Source: an uncultured Bacilli bacterium
Lineage (GTDB): Bacteria > Bacillota_I > Bacilli_A > RF39 > UBA660
Reading direction: 5' to 3'
Assembly: GCA_947853245.1 (NCBI GenBank)
Contig: CANTWP010000045.1
Location: 1 to 13,558 of the forward strand
DNA length: 13,558 bases
Positions 6,100 through 13,084 of this stretch are shown one piece after another. Under the pieces are notes generated by a model. That model did not search any database. It saw only the letters and a program-made list of their open reading frames with translations, and was not told where the DNA came from. The stretch's first letter is position 1, and every line of letters begins with the position of its first letter. Position numbers and translations under genes: made by a program.

Positions 6100-7353
6100 A
6101 TGAAAGTTGTTTTATTATCTGGTGGTAGTGGCACAAGACTTTGGCCAATTTCAAATGAAAGTTGTCCAAAACAGTTTATTCCTTTTTTTGAAGATAATGA
6201 GAGTATGTTATATTCTACATATAAAAATGTAAAAAAACATTTTTCTGACATTTATATTGCTACTCAAAGGGATTATTTTGATTTAATAAAAACTCAAATT
6301 TCTAAAAATATAAATTTTATAGAAGAACCAAATAAAATAGGAACATTTGGAGCTATTTTAAATATAGCAGTATATTTTAAATGTTGCAAAATGTTAAATG
6401 ATGATGAGTTAATAGCAGTAATTCCAACAGATCATGATGTCGATTCAAAATTTTATAAAATTTTAAATGAAACGACATCTAAAATAGATGAAGTTGCGAA
6501 TATGTGTTTAATAGGAATTAAACCAACTTCTTCATCAACTAAATTTGGTTATATTTTACATAAAAATAATAAAGTAGAAAAATTTATAGAAAAACCCACA
6601 ATGGAAGTTGCAAAACAATTAATAGATAATAATTCACTGTGGAATAGTGGTATATTAGTTTTTAAGTTAAAATATATAATAGAATTATCTAAAAAATATT
6701 TAAAATACAATACATATGATGAATTTATTAATATGTATAACAATCTACCAAAAAATAGTTTTGATAGAGAAGTTTTAGAGAAAGAAAAAAATATTGCAAT
6801 AATTGAAACAAATGATAGTTGGAATGATTTAGGAACTTGGGATTCTTTATCTGCTAAAATATCTACACCAGATCAATATAATACGAATATAATAAATTTT
6901 GAAAATAAAGAGATTAGAAATAATGGAATTAGGGATGCCATTATTGTTAATAGTGTAGAAGGTTTAGCTTTAATTAATAAAAATAATGAGTGTTTTTATT
7001 GGAAAGATTGGGGATATTATAAAGTTATAAAAAATTATGAAGAAGAAAATAATATAAAGATAAAATTTTTAAATATATTTTCAGAAAATAATATTAGTTA
7101 TCAATATCATAAATATAGAAATGAAAATTGGTTTATATTAAAAGGTAATGGTAGTGTGATTATTGATAATAAATTATTTAAAGTTAAAGCAGGAGATGTA
7201 TTAACCATTGATAAAAATAAATTACATTGTATTAGAGCTAATAGTGATTTACAAATGATTGAAATTCAACATGGACAAAAAAATATCGAAAACGACATTG
7301 TTAAAATAGAAACTGATTGGAAGAAAATTTTAAAAATTATTAGGGAGAAATAA
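6100..7353 (+). CDS. manC: Mannose-1-phosphate guanylyltransferase with C-terminal cupin (ManC type)
   Basis: The enzyme makes GDP-mannose from mannose-1-phosphate and GTP in the cytoplasm. Of its 417 residues, the N-terminal nucleotidyltransferase carries SGGSGTRLWP (7-16), PKQF (23-26), PTDH (109-112), FIEKP (162-166), WNSGI (181-185) and WNDLGTWDSL (241-250), all hallmarks of the family. Residues 325-395 form a cupin like the type II phosphomannose isomerase domain of bifunctional ManC/AlgA enzymes. Its metal site looks altered: the usual HxHxxxEHW reads HKYRNENW, with only His337 and Glu342 kept. Isomerase activity is therefore doubtful. It is shorter than typical bifunctional enzymes (about 460-480). 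GAGGTGG (6089-6095) precedes the start. It is the first main gene after the attenuator and is followed 2 bases later by the next ORF. Confidence 0.93.
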   Translation: MKVVLLSGGSGTRLWPISNESCPKQFIPFFEDNESMLYSTYKNVKKHFSDIYIATQRDYFDLIKTQISKNINFIEEPNKIGTFGAILNIAVYFKCCKMLNDDELIAVIPTDHDVDSKFYKILNETTSKIDEVANMCLIGIKPTSSSTKFGYILHKNNKVEKFIEKPTMEVAKQLIDNNSLWNSGILVFKLKYIIELSKKYLKYNTYDEFINMYNNLPKNSFDREVLEKEKNIAIIETNDSWNDLGTWDSLSAKISTPDQYNTNIINFENKEIRNNGIRDAIIVNSVEGLALINKNNECFYWKDWGYYKVIKNYEEENNIKIKFLNIFSENNISYQYHKYRNENWFILKGNGSVIIDNKLFKVKAGDVLTIDKNKLHCIRANSDLQMIEIQHGQKNIENDIVKIETDWKKILKIIREK

Positions 7354-7355
7354 AT

Positions 7356-8240
7356 ATGAATAAAAAAATATATTATCCATTAGAAGAAAATTTTGAAATT
7401 ATAAGTAAAATTTATGGGAGTTCTTTTTTAAAAAATATAAAAAATGACAATTTAAATATAAATGATTGTCTAATTGCGAATGAAATATTGGCTCAACAAC
7501 TATATGGTGTTGAAATATACAATGCTTTAAAGGATAACAATCTTGATATAATAAAAACTAAATTTTATGAATTGAAAAATTGCCAATATAAAAAATCCAT
7601 TTTAAAAGACATTGATTTTAATAATGTTGGAATGTTAGTTATCAGACCGGAAAATGTTGGTCTGATTGAACAATATGAAAAATTTTTAACTAAAAAAGGA
7701 TTAGATGTAATTTATACGAAAAAAATCAAAATTAATTTTGAACAATACTTATTAATGTATTTACATGGCTTACTGCCAAAAGAGTCAAGATATGATTTTC
7801 CAACCAGAACTTTAAATTATGTAAATAAAGATTGTTATTTGATTTTCGTATATTCAAATAATACAAAAATATTACCTATATCAGATTATTTAATTTCTTT
7901 TAAAGGAAAACAAGGAAAGAATCAAACCGGTACATTAAGAGGGGACATAGCTTATAATGGTTTAAAACAATATTTATTACCCAATGGATTAGAGTTTTCT
8001 GATATAAAATTTAATGTTTTATTTGATCCTATTGGCATGTGTAGATTACTTGTTAGAAATCAGATTCCTTCGGATAATTCACATAATATTGCTGATTTGA
8101 AATTATTATATTATGTTGGTCAAGCAGTTCACGTTCCTGATTCACACGAAATAATAGATGATTTTAGGGTGTTGTGCAATGAAAATGACATAGATTGTTT
8201 AGAACAAAAGATAAAAAAATTAAAAAATAAAACTAATTAA
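7356..8240 (+). CDS. Protein with nucleoside-diphosphate-kinase-like domain
   Basis: The protein has 294 residues. Residues 1-85 are a region I do not recognise. From about 92 the sequence follows nucleoside-diphosphate kinase. MLVIRPENVGLIEQYEKFL (93-111) matches the opening strand and helix (family: IKPDxV...), GTLRGD (192-197) matches the G-T-I-R-G-D nucleotide-binding loop, and AVHVPDSHEIIDDF (257-270) matches the NxIHGSDSxExAxxEI region. His259 sits at the catalytic phospho-histidine position. The spacing is larger than in classic enzymes of 130-150 residues. It lies 2 bases after manC and is clearly co-transcribed, so it may regenerate GTP for GDP-mannose synthesis or act on another nucleotide. 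It is not a housekeeping ndk. The family assignment comes from motifs; the role is inferred. Confidence 0.8.
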   Translation: MNKKIYYPLEENFEIISKIYGSSFLKNIKNDNLNINDCLIANEILAQQLYGVEIYNALKDNNLDIIKTKFYELKNCQYKKSILKDIDFNNVGMLVIRPENVGLIEQYEKFLTKKGLDVIYTKKIKINFEQYLLMYLHGLLPKESRYDFPTRTLNYVNKDCYLIFVYSNNTKILPISDYLISFKGKQGKNQTGTLRGDIAYNGLKQYLLPNGLEFSDIKFNVLFDPIGMCRLLVRNQIPSDNSHNIADLKLLYYVGQAVHVPDSHEIIDDFRVLCNENDIDCLEQKIKKLKNKTN

Positions 8241-8255
8241 TGTTTTCAATTAGTT
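8231..8255 (-). terminator. Terminator of the HAD phosphatase gene
   Basis: AACTAATT / AATTAGTT form an 8-bp stem with a 9-base loop over the stop codon of the minus-strand gene. On that strand it is followed by a T-rich tail. The plus strand lacks a T-run here, so transcripts of the opposing operon probably run into the HAD gene. Confidence 0.5.
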
Positions 8256-8871
8256 CTACTAAATCACCAATATCTTTTATAGAGTGACTATGATGACTTA
8301 AGTTTCCAAATCCATATTGGGCATATATAAATAAAATATTGTTATTAATTGCTGATAAGTAATCATTACTTGTATCACCTATATAACAGGTTTCTTCAGA
8401 TTTAAGACAATTTCTTTTTAAAATAATATTAATATTGTCTTCTTTTGATTTTTTAGTATTTCCATTACATTCAAAATCTTTAATTAATTCATTTAAATTA
8501 TAATATTCTAAAAAACTTTCTATATATCCGGATTGACAATTACTGACAATAAATAGCTTATATTTTTTTGATAATTTTTTTAAAGTAGATATGGAATTTT
8601 TAAAAATATTTGCACCATGTTGTTTTAGATAAATTACTTCTTCCTTTTCACAAAGATTTAATATATAATCTGCTTGTTTTGAAGAATAGTTACTGAAGAA
8701 AGCTTTTTTATAAAAGTCACTAGTTTTTCCCATTAAATTATTAAAATCATTTACATTTAATGAAATATCATATTCATTTTGCAAAACTTTATTCCAAGCA
8801 TTTAAAATTTGTTGTCTAGAGTCCCATAATGTTCCGTCTAAATCAAATATAATATTTTTAATTTTGCTCAT
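8233..8871 (-). CDS. HAD-superfamily phosphatase (phosphoglycolate phosphatase-like)
   Basis: This is a cytoplasmic phosphatase of 212 residues that uses an aspartyl-phosphate intermediate. All HAD motifs are present: DLDGTLWD with nucleophile Asp10 and Asp12, motif II VSN (Ser110), a Lys of motif III near 140-143, and motif IV GDTSND (165-170). The helical cap between residues 15 and 90 places it in subfamily IA. GAGGTG precedes the ATG. It is transcribed against its neighbours and overlaps the end of the NDK-like gene by 8 bases, tail to tail. The substrate is unknown; a sugar phosphate or glycerol phosphate from the surrounding pathway is a fair guess. Confidence 0.92.
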   Translation of the reverse strand: MSKIKNIIFDLDGTLWDSRQQILNAWNKVLQNEYDISLNVNDFNNLMGKTSDFYKKAFFSNYSSKQADYILNLCEKEEVIYLKQHGANIFKNSISTLKKLSKKYKLFIVSNCQSGYIESFLEYYNLNELIKDFECNGNTKKSKEDNINIILKRNCLKSEETCYIGDTSNDYLSAINNNILFIYAQYGFGNLSHHSHSIKDIGDLVELIENIN

Positions 8872-8888
8872 GTGTTCACCTCAAAAAT

Positions 8889-8917
8889 ATTGTAACATAT
8901 ATGATGAATTTAGTAAA
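8889..8917 (-). promoter_or_regulatory. Promoter of the HAD gene
   Basis: On the minus strand, TTTACT (8917-8912), a 17-base spacer and TACAAT (8894-8889) are found, with TG one base before the -10 (extended -10). The start is predicted near 8882, leaving a leader of only about 11 bases that holds the ribosome site. Confidence 0.5.
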
Positions 8918-8919
8918 TT
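8890..8919 (+). promoter_or_regulatory. Possible promoter of the AraM-like dehydrogenase operon
   Basis: TTGTAA (8890-8895), an 18-base spacer and TAAATT (8914-8919) are weak boxes. However, the gene at 8958 is divergent from the HAD gene and needs its own promoter in this 86-base gap. It overlaps the minus-strand promoter, so the two may compete. Confidence 0.3.
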
Positions 8920-8957
8920 AAACAAAAAATTAACAGAAAATTAAGGAGGCATACAAA

Positions 8958-9968
8958 ATGAAGTATAATGATATAACTTTTAAAGAAAATGCAAAGAAAT
9001 TTTTTAATGAAATTAATTATAATTGTTTAATGATTTATTCAGAAACTTCAATGGAAAAAAATAATGTAGTTATATTAAATAAAAATATAAAATTATTAAG
9101 TACAAAATTAATAACAAAAGATAAGAAAAAAATTGATAGTAAATTAAATGAATTTAAAAATTATGAAAAAATAATAACATTTGGTGGGGGTACAGCAACA
9201 GATATAGGGAAATACATTGCTTATAAATTAAAAAAGAAACTAATTTGTATACCCACAATGTTATCAACTAATGCATTTTCTACAAATAAAGTAGCTTTAA
9301 AAGTAAAAAATAAAATAGAATCATTGGATGCAATTTTACCTTCTAAAATATTACTTGATGATAACATATTACAATTATCAGCAAAAAATAATTTATATGG
9401 AATTGCAGATATATTTTCTATTTATACTGCATTAAATGATTGGTCTTTAGCTATAGAGTATAATAATGAAATTAAAACTGATGAGTACGATTTGGCTAAT
9501 AATTTATTATCCTTTACATTAGATTATATTAACAAGGAGAGTAATGAAAAAATTAAAAATAATATTGAAATATTGTATAATTTAATTGGAGAATCAGGCC
9601 ATATTACAAATCAGTATGGCAGTGGCAAACCAGAAAGTGGCTCAGAGCATATATTTGCAAAAGCTTTGGAAAAAGAAATAAAAATTCCCCATGCCATAGC
9701 AGTAGCAAATGGAATATTAATAATGGGAATTTCTCAATCTTTATATATTAATAAAACATTTAATATGGAAATATTTAATGCTTTGTACAAATTAGGAATA
9801 TATGAGTTGAACAAAGAATATAATATTACCTATGATTTAATAGATTCTGTTTTTAAAAATTTAAAATCACGAATTGACAGATTTTCTATAGTAAATTTAA
9901 TTTGTAATGATGAAGAGAAAAAAAATAAAGTTATAAAAGAATATAAAAGAATATTAAATAATAAATAA
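8958..9968 (+). CDS. AraM-like glycerol-1-phosphate dehydrogenase family protein
   Basis: This is an NAD(P)-dependent metal dehydrogenase of the AraM/EgsA branch of the iron-alcohol-dehydrogenase/dehydroquinate-synthase fold, with 336 residues. Visible are the nucleotide-binding loop FGGGTATDIGKY (75-86), IPTMLSTNAFST (98-109, family: VPTxxSxDGxxS), GIADIFSIYTALNDW (148-162, family: GFGDxxxKYTSLxDW), SGSEHIFAKALE (227-238) and IPHAIAVANG (243-252). The three expected Zn ligands are present as Asp151, His231 and His245. The family reduces dihydroxyacetone phosphate to sn-glycerol-1-phosphate. A relative acting on another keto-phosphate is possible, since several positions differ from AraM. AAGGAGG (8943-8949) precedes the start. 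It heads the glycosyltransferase run and lies next to a divergent phosphatase gene. Confidence 0.82.
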   Translation: MKYNDITFKENAKKFFNEINYNCLMIYSETSMEKNNVVILNKNIKLLSTKLITKDKKKIDSKLNEFKNYEKIITFGGGTATDIGKYIAYKLKKKLICIPTMLSTNAFSTNKVALKVKNKIESLDAILPSKILLDDNILQLSAKNNLYGIADIFSIYTALNDWSLAIEYNNEIKTDEYDLANNLLSFTLDYINKESNEKIKNNIEILYNLIGESGHITNQYGSGKPESGSEHIFAKALEKEIKIPHAIAVANGILIMGISQSLYINKTFNMEIFNALYKLGIYELNKEYNITYDLIDSVFKNLKSRIDRFSIVNLICNDEEKKNKVIKEYKRILNNK

Positions 9969-9983
9969 ATTTTGAAAGATTTT

Positions 9984-9988
9984 GGTGA
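9984..9988 (+). promoter_or_regulatory. Ribosome binding site that fixes the glycosyltransferase start
   Basis: GGTGA lies 4 bases before the ATG at 9993. The earlier TTG at 9972 has no ribosome site. The context TTGGTGATTGT is shared with the leader ORF at 5943. Confidence 0.6.
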
Positions 9989-9992
9989 TTGT

Positions 9993-11063
9993 ATGATAAT
10001 AATTAATGATTTTTTTAAAAGAAGAAAAGAAGCAGTATCAAATCAAATGGAATTAATTGCAAAATATAACAATTGTGAAATAGTTGCGGCAACAAGATTT
10101 ATGAATCAAAAAGCTTTACAAGCAGATGAATTAAAAGATAATATATATATTTATTCTCCAATATTTTATCCGTTTGAAATGATAAAACATATTAAGTCTA
10201 CTTCAGGAATAATTCATGTTTTTGAAGAAACATCTTCAAAATTGAAAGAAATAACTTTTAATATTACAAAAAGACCTGTTTATGTATCTTTATATCGAAT
10301 GCCATCAAATAGACAAATTAATCATTTGAAAAGATATAAGTATTTAAAAGGAATTTTTGTTGAATTGGAGCAACATAAACAGATATTAATTAGTGAGGGT
10401 TTTGATTCAGAAAAAATATATATAACTCCAACTCCAACAAAATTTAATAGAAATAAATCAGAAAAAAAATATAATCCTAATGAAATTGAAATTTTGTTTG
10501 CTAGTTGGAATATGTCGGAGGGTAATCCATTATATGATAGGGGATTAATTTATTTATTGGATTTGCTTATAAAAAACTCACACTTAAGATTAACTGTTGT
10601 ATTAAGAGATAATAATGTAAAAGAATTTTTAAATGAAATAGCAAAAAGAGATTTAAACAATAGAGTAAAATTAATTGATGTTGAAACAGATGAAGAATTA
10701 GAAAAACTATTCGAAAACACTGATTTTGTTGCATTTCCAGCTCAGAAAAGAATAGTGAAAGATGTACCTAATTCTTTAATTGATGGATTATGCAAAGGTA
10801 AACCCATCATAATATCTGACATCTTGAATTTTAGTAATGTAGTAGAAAAAAATAATATAGGCTTTGTTATTAAAGATGGTTCTTTAGATTTGAATTTAAA
10901 TTTATCAATTGAAGAATATGAAAAACTATCGACAGGTGCTTATGAATATTCAAAAGTTCATAGTAAAGAAAATTATGTAAAAGTTATAAGTGATGGATAT
11001 TTTTGTTGTAATTATGAAGATAATATAAATAAAATTTATGTCAAAGATAGGAGAAAAAAATGA
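9993..11063 (+). CDS. Glycosyltransferase, GT-B fold (GT4-like)
   Basis: With the ATG at 9993 the protein has 356 residues and no signal peptide or membrane span. The C-terminal Rossmann half is typical of group 1 transferases. IEILFASWN opens it, and RGLIYLLDLLIKN and LRLTVVLRD follow. Then come TDEELEKLFENTDFVAFPA and VPNSLIDGLCKGKPIIIS, where the family has an E-x7-E motif that here is partly Asp. The N-terminal half carries the acceptor side and starts MIIINDFF, without the usual glycine loop. It probably transfers a sugar, likely mannose from GDP-mannose given the cluster, to a lipid or glycan acceptor at the cytoplasmic membrane face. It lies 24 bases after the dehydrogenase gene and overlaps the next gene by 4 bases (ATGA). 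Confidence 0.85.
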   Translation: MIIINDFFKRRKEAVSNQMELIAKYNNCEIVAATRFMNQKALQADELKDNIYIYSPIFYPFEMIKHIKSTSGIIHVFEETSSKLKEITFNITKRPVYVSLYRMPSNRQINHLKRYKYLKGIFVELEQHKQILISEGFDSEKIYITPTPTKFNRNKSEKKYNPNEIEILFASWNMSEGNPLYDRGLIYLLDLLIKNSHLRLTVVLRDNNVKEFLNEIAKRDLNNRVKLIDVETDEELEKLFENTDFVAFPAQKRIVKDVPNSLIDGLCKGKPIIISDILNFSNVVEKNNIGFVIKDGSLDLNLNLSIEEYEKLSTGAYEYSKVHSKENYVKVISDGYFCCNYEDNINKIYVKDRRKK

Positions 11064-12199
11064 AAATAGCAATTATTACTCCGTGGTCTATTAGACCAAA
11101 TGCAGTTGGAGGAACAGAAAGATTTGTAATGGATTTGGCTAATTCTTTTACAAAAATGGGTAATGCAGTAGATGTTTATATGTTGTCTGGAGAAGAATAT
11201 ACTAAAAATAACATTAATTTTAAAAATGTAAATTTATTTAATACTAACGAAATAATAGATGAATATTTTTTGAGAAAAAAATTCAATGATTTTGCTTCAA
11301 AAGATGCATATGTAAATTTAGCAAATAGAATTGAAGATTTAGTAAGCTTTGAAGAATATGATTTGATTCATATTAATTCCCAATTATTTTTGAAATTATG
11401 TGAAGATAAAAATAGAATTTTTACCATACATACAAATCCATTTGAATATAAATTAGATTGGGGAAATAAATCTTTTGAAACCATGTTAAAATTAATGAAA
11501 GATGAGAGTAATTTTGAAAATACATATTTTGTAACTCCGTCTAAACATTACGCTGCAGAATACAGTAAATTAGCAAATGTTAAAATAGATTTTATTCCAC
11601 ATGCAATAGATATTAATAGATTAATAAATAATAATACTATAAATGAAATAAAAGAAGAATTAAATATAGAAGATAGTAAAAAAGTAATTTTATTACCTAG
11701 TAGACTTGAGCCTATACAAAAACAGCCAATGTTATTTATGAAAGCATTTGCTAAATTAGATACTGAGGAAAAAAATAAATTTAATATAATTTGTACTGGA
11801 GCGGACAAACAATATTTAAAATATAAGGAAGAAATAGAACGTTTTTGTGAAGAAAATAATATTAATATATTAATTACAAGATTTAATGAGATGGCTGATG
11901 CATATAAAATAGCAGATATAATAGTTTTACCTAGTCAATCAGAAAGTTTTGGATATTCTGCATTAGAGTCCTTATCTTTGGGAAAATGTACTATTATAAA
12001 TAATATACCTACTTATATGGAAGTGGTAGATGGTAGTAAAAATTATTACACATTTGATAACTCGGTCGAATCTTTATATGAAATATTAACTAAAGTTTTG
12101 AATACAAATTTACAAATAGTTGAGCAACCTCAAAAATGGATGGAAAAATATTCAACTGAATTATTTGGTCAAAGATATATAAATTTATTAAAAAAATAA
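11060..12199 (+). CDS. Glycosyltransferase family 4 (group 1)
   Basis: This is a full-length GT-B enzyme of 379 residues. The N-terminal domain starts MKIAIITPWS with the glycine loop VGGTERFVMDLA (16-27). IPHAID (179-184) leads into the C-terminal domain. LLPSRLEPIQKQP (211-223) supplies the donor-phosphate contacts Arg215 and Lys221. The E-x7-E motif ESFGYSALE (295-303) is intact. In this family these features mark retaining transferases that use nucleotide sugars, often GDP-mannose or UDP-glucose. The product is unknown. It is translationally coupled to the previous glycosyltransferase (4-base overlap, GGAGA upstream), so the two probably act in sequence on one glycan. Confidence 0.93.
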   Translation: MKIAIITPWSIRPNAVGGTERFVMDLANSFTKMGNAVDVYMLSGEEYTKNNINFKNVNLFNTNEIIDEYFLRKKFNDFASKDAYVNLANRIEDLVSFEEYDLIHINSQLFLKLCEDKNRIFTIHTNPFEYKLDWGNKSFETMLKLMKDESNFENTYFVTPSKHYAAEYSKLANVKIDFIPHAIDINRLINNNTINEIKEELNIEDSKKVILLPSRLEPIQKQPMLFMKAFAKLDTEEKNKFNIICTGADKQYLKYKEEIERFCEENNINILITRFNEMADAYKIADIIVLPSQSESFGYSALESLSLGKCTIINNIPTYMEVVDGSKNYYTFDNSVESLYEILTKVLNTNLQIVEQPQKWMEKYSTELFGQRYINLLKK

Positions 12200-12262
12200 T
12201 TTACTAATTTTTTGTTAGATGATATACTTGTTATGTTTATTAAAATAGGAGGAAAATAATAT

Positions 12263-12751
12263 ATGGAATTAAGAGATTTATACGATTGTAAAAGAATACT
12301 AACTGGAGAAGTATTAGAAAAAGGAAATGAAGTGCCATTGGGGAAATATTATATTACAGTAGCTGTATTTATTGAAAATGAAAAAGGTGAATTTTTATTA
12401 CAAAAAAGAGTAGTAAGAAAAGATGGAAAGTGGGCAACAACGGGTGGCCATCCAAAATCTGGAGAAAGTAGCTTGGAAGGTATGGTTACAGAAATTCAAG
12501 AAGAATTAGGAGTAGATGTAAAGCAAAATGAATTGACATTATTTAAAACAATTCAAACAGAAGATGATTTTGTTGATTTATATTATTTGAGAAAAAATAT
12601 TAATGTTGAAGATATAGTTATACAAGAAGAAGAAGTGGAAAAAGTAATGTGGGCTTCTCGTGATCAAATAAAAGATTTAATAGACAATGAACAATTTTCA
12701 TCAAGTCATGCAGAATTTTACAATTATTGTATCAATTTTTTAAGTAATTAA
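12263..12751 (+). CDS. Nudix hydrolase (YfcD / IPP-isomerase-like)
   Basis: The protein has 162 residues. The Nudix box runs from Gly62 to Val84 (GHPKSGESSLEGMVTEIQEELGV): metal-binding Glu77, Glu80 and Glu81 are present, but the usual Arg before the first Glu is Thr76. The N-terminal part (LYDCKRILTGEVLEKGNEVPLG) and WATTGGHP match the YfcD-like group, which is related to isopentenyl-diphosphate isomerase. It should hydrolyse a nucleoside diphosphate derivative or a similar pyrophosphate in the cytoplasm. AGGAGG (12247-12252) stands 10 bases before the ATG, and 63 bases separate it from the glycosyltransferases. It may share their transcript or be an independent house-cleaning gene. Confidence 0.9.
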   Translation: MELRDLYDCKRILTGEVLEKGNEVPLGKYYITVAVFIENEKGEFLLQKRVVRKDGKWATTGGHPKSGESSLEGMVTEIQEELGVDVKQNELTLFKTIQTEDDFVDLYYLRKNINVEDIVIQEEEVEKVMWASRDQIKDLIDNEQFSSSHAEFYNYCINFLSN

Positions 12752-12888
12752 AAAAGTTTTATAAAAATGATGAAATTTTAGATTAAAATGTAATAAATGA
12801 TATTATAAAAAATGTCCAAAAATCACTTTAAAATCAGTTAAAATCCTTAGAAACTGATATATGAGCATAAGTAGATGCCACCAATTAA

Positions 12889-12920
12889 CTTAAAATCCTT
12901 TATTTCTAAAGGATTTTAAG
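12889..12920. repeat. 13-bp perfect hairpin without T-run
   Basis: CTTAAAATCCTTT, a 6-base loop and AAAGGATTTTAAG form a perfect stem. Neither strand has a T-run after it, so it is not a standard terminator. Confidence 0.55.
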
Positions 12921-12933
12921 GGTAGCAAATCTG

Positions 12934-12951
12934 ATTTTGCACTTGCAAAAT
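12934..12951. repeat. 18-base palindrome with 2-base centre
   Basis: ATTTTGCA-CT-TGCAAAAT has perfect 8-base arms around a non-palindromic dinucleotide. This geometry fits the core of a serine recombinase crossover site, and the recombinase-like gene ends 134 bases away. It could equally be an operator. Confidence 0.4.
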
Positions 12952-12993
12952 TGGACTCTTTTTGTCCGAAAATAATTTATAATATGTGTTTTT

Positions 12994-13016
12994 GCTTTAT
13001 TTATAAAGCTTTTTTT
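12994..13016 (+). terminator. Rho-independent terminator
   Basis: GCTTTA / TAAAGC with a 4-base loop is followed by seven T (13010-13016). It is the first clear terminator after the Nudix gene on the plus strand, so it probably ends that transcript. Confidence 0.6.
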
Positions 13017-13017
13017 A

Positions 13018-13046
13018 TGTCCATAATTTATGTATATTTATGGACA
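13018..13046. repeat. 9-bp inverted repeat TGTCCATAA / TTATGGACA
   Basis: Two of the TGTCC motifs face each other across an 11-base loop, directly after the terminator. Confidence 0.45.
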
Positions 13047-13084
13047 ATTTATCCAAAATACGTGATTCTTGTGGACATAGTTTT

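Larger units (their letters stand above)
12813..13077. repeat. Five TGTCC-type motifs with inverted outer copies
   Basis: The related motifs are TGTCCAAAAAT (12813, plus), TGTCCGAAAAT (12963, plus), TGTCCATAATT (13018, plus), TGTCCATAAAT (13046, minus) and TGTCCACAAGA (13077, minus). The outer two extend to TGTCCAAAAATCAC and TGTCCACAAGAATCAC, facing inward and each preceded by ATAAAAAA. They look like imperfect terminal inverted repeats of a 265-base segment, or multiple protein-binding sites. Confidence 0.4.
12752..13084. other. Structured non-coding region next to the recombinase-like gene
   Basis: The 333 bases between the Nudix gene and the minus-strand gene hold several structures. ATCAGTT / AACTGAT forms a stem (12833-12839 and 12852-12858). 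TTAAAATCCTT occurs twice (12838-12848 and 12890-12900). The 13-bp hairpin, the palindrome, the terminator and the TGTCC motifs are listed separately. A perfect TATAAT at 12978 lacks a -35 box. No credible ORF was seen. Confidence 0.6.

Noticed and set aside
6069..6251. 60-codon minus-strand ORF over the manC start
   Set aside because: Antisense shadow of manC; overlaps its ribosome site and the attenuator.
6549..6743. 64-codon minus-strand ORF
   Set aside because: Antisense shadow of manC.
9972..9992. TTG start for the first glycosyltransferase
   Set aside because: No ribosome site; the ATG at 9993 has GGTGA at correct spacing.
11548..11808. 86-codon minus-strand ORF
   Set aside because: Antisense shadow of the GT4 gene.
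12978..12983. Perfect TATAAT as a promoter
   Set aside because: No acceptable -35 at 16-18 bases, and a terminator follows within 30 bases.
12752..13084. CRISPR array suggested by repeated TGTCC motifs
   Set aside because: Motifs are short, unevenly spaced and in both orientations; no Cas genes.
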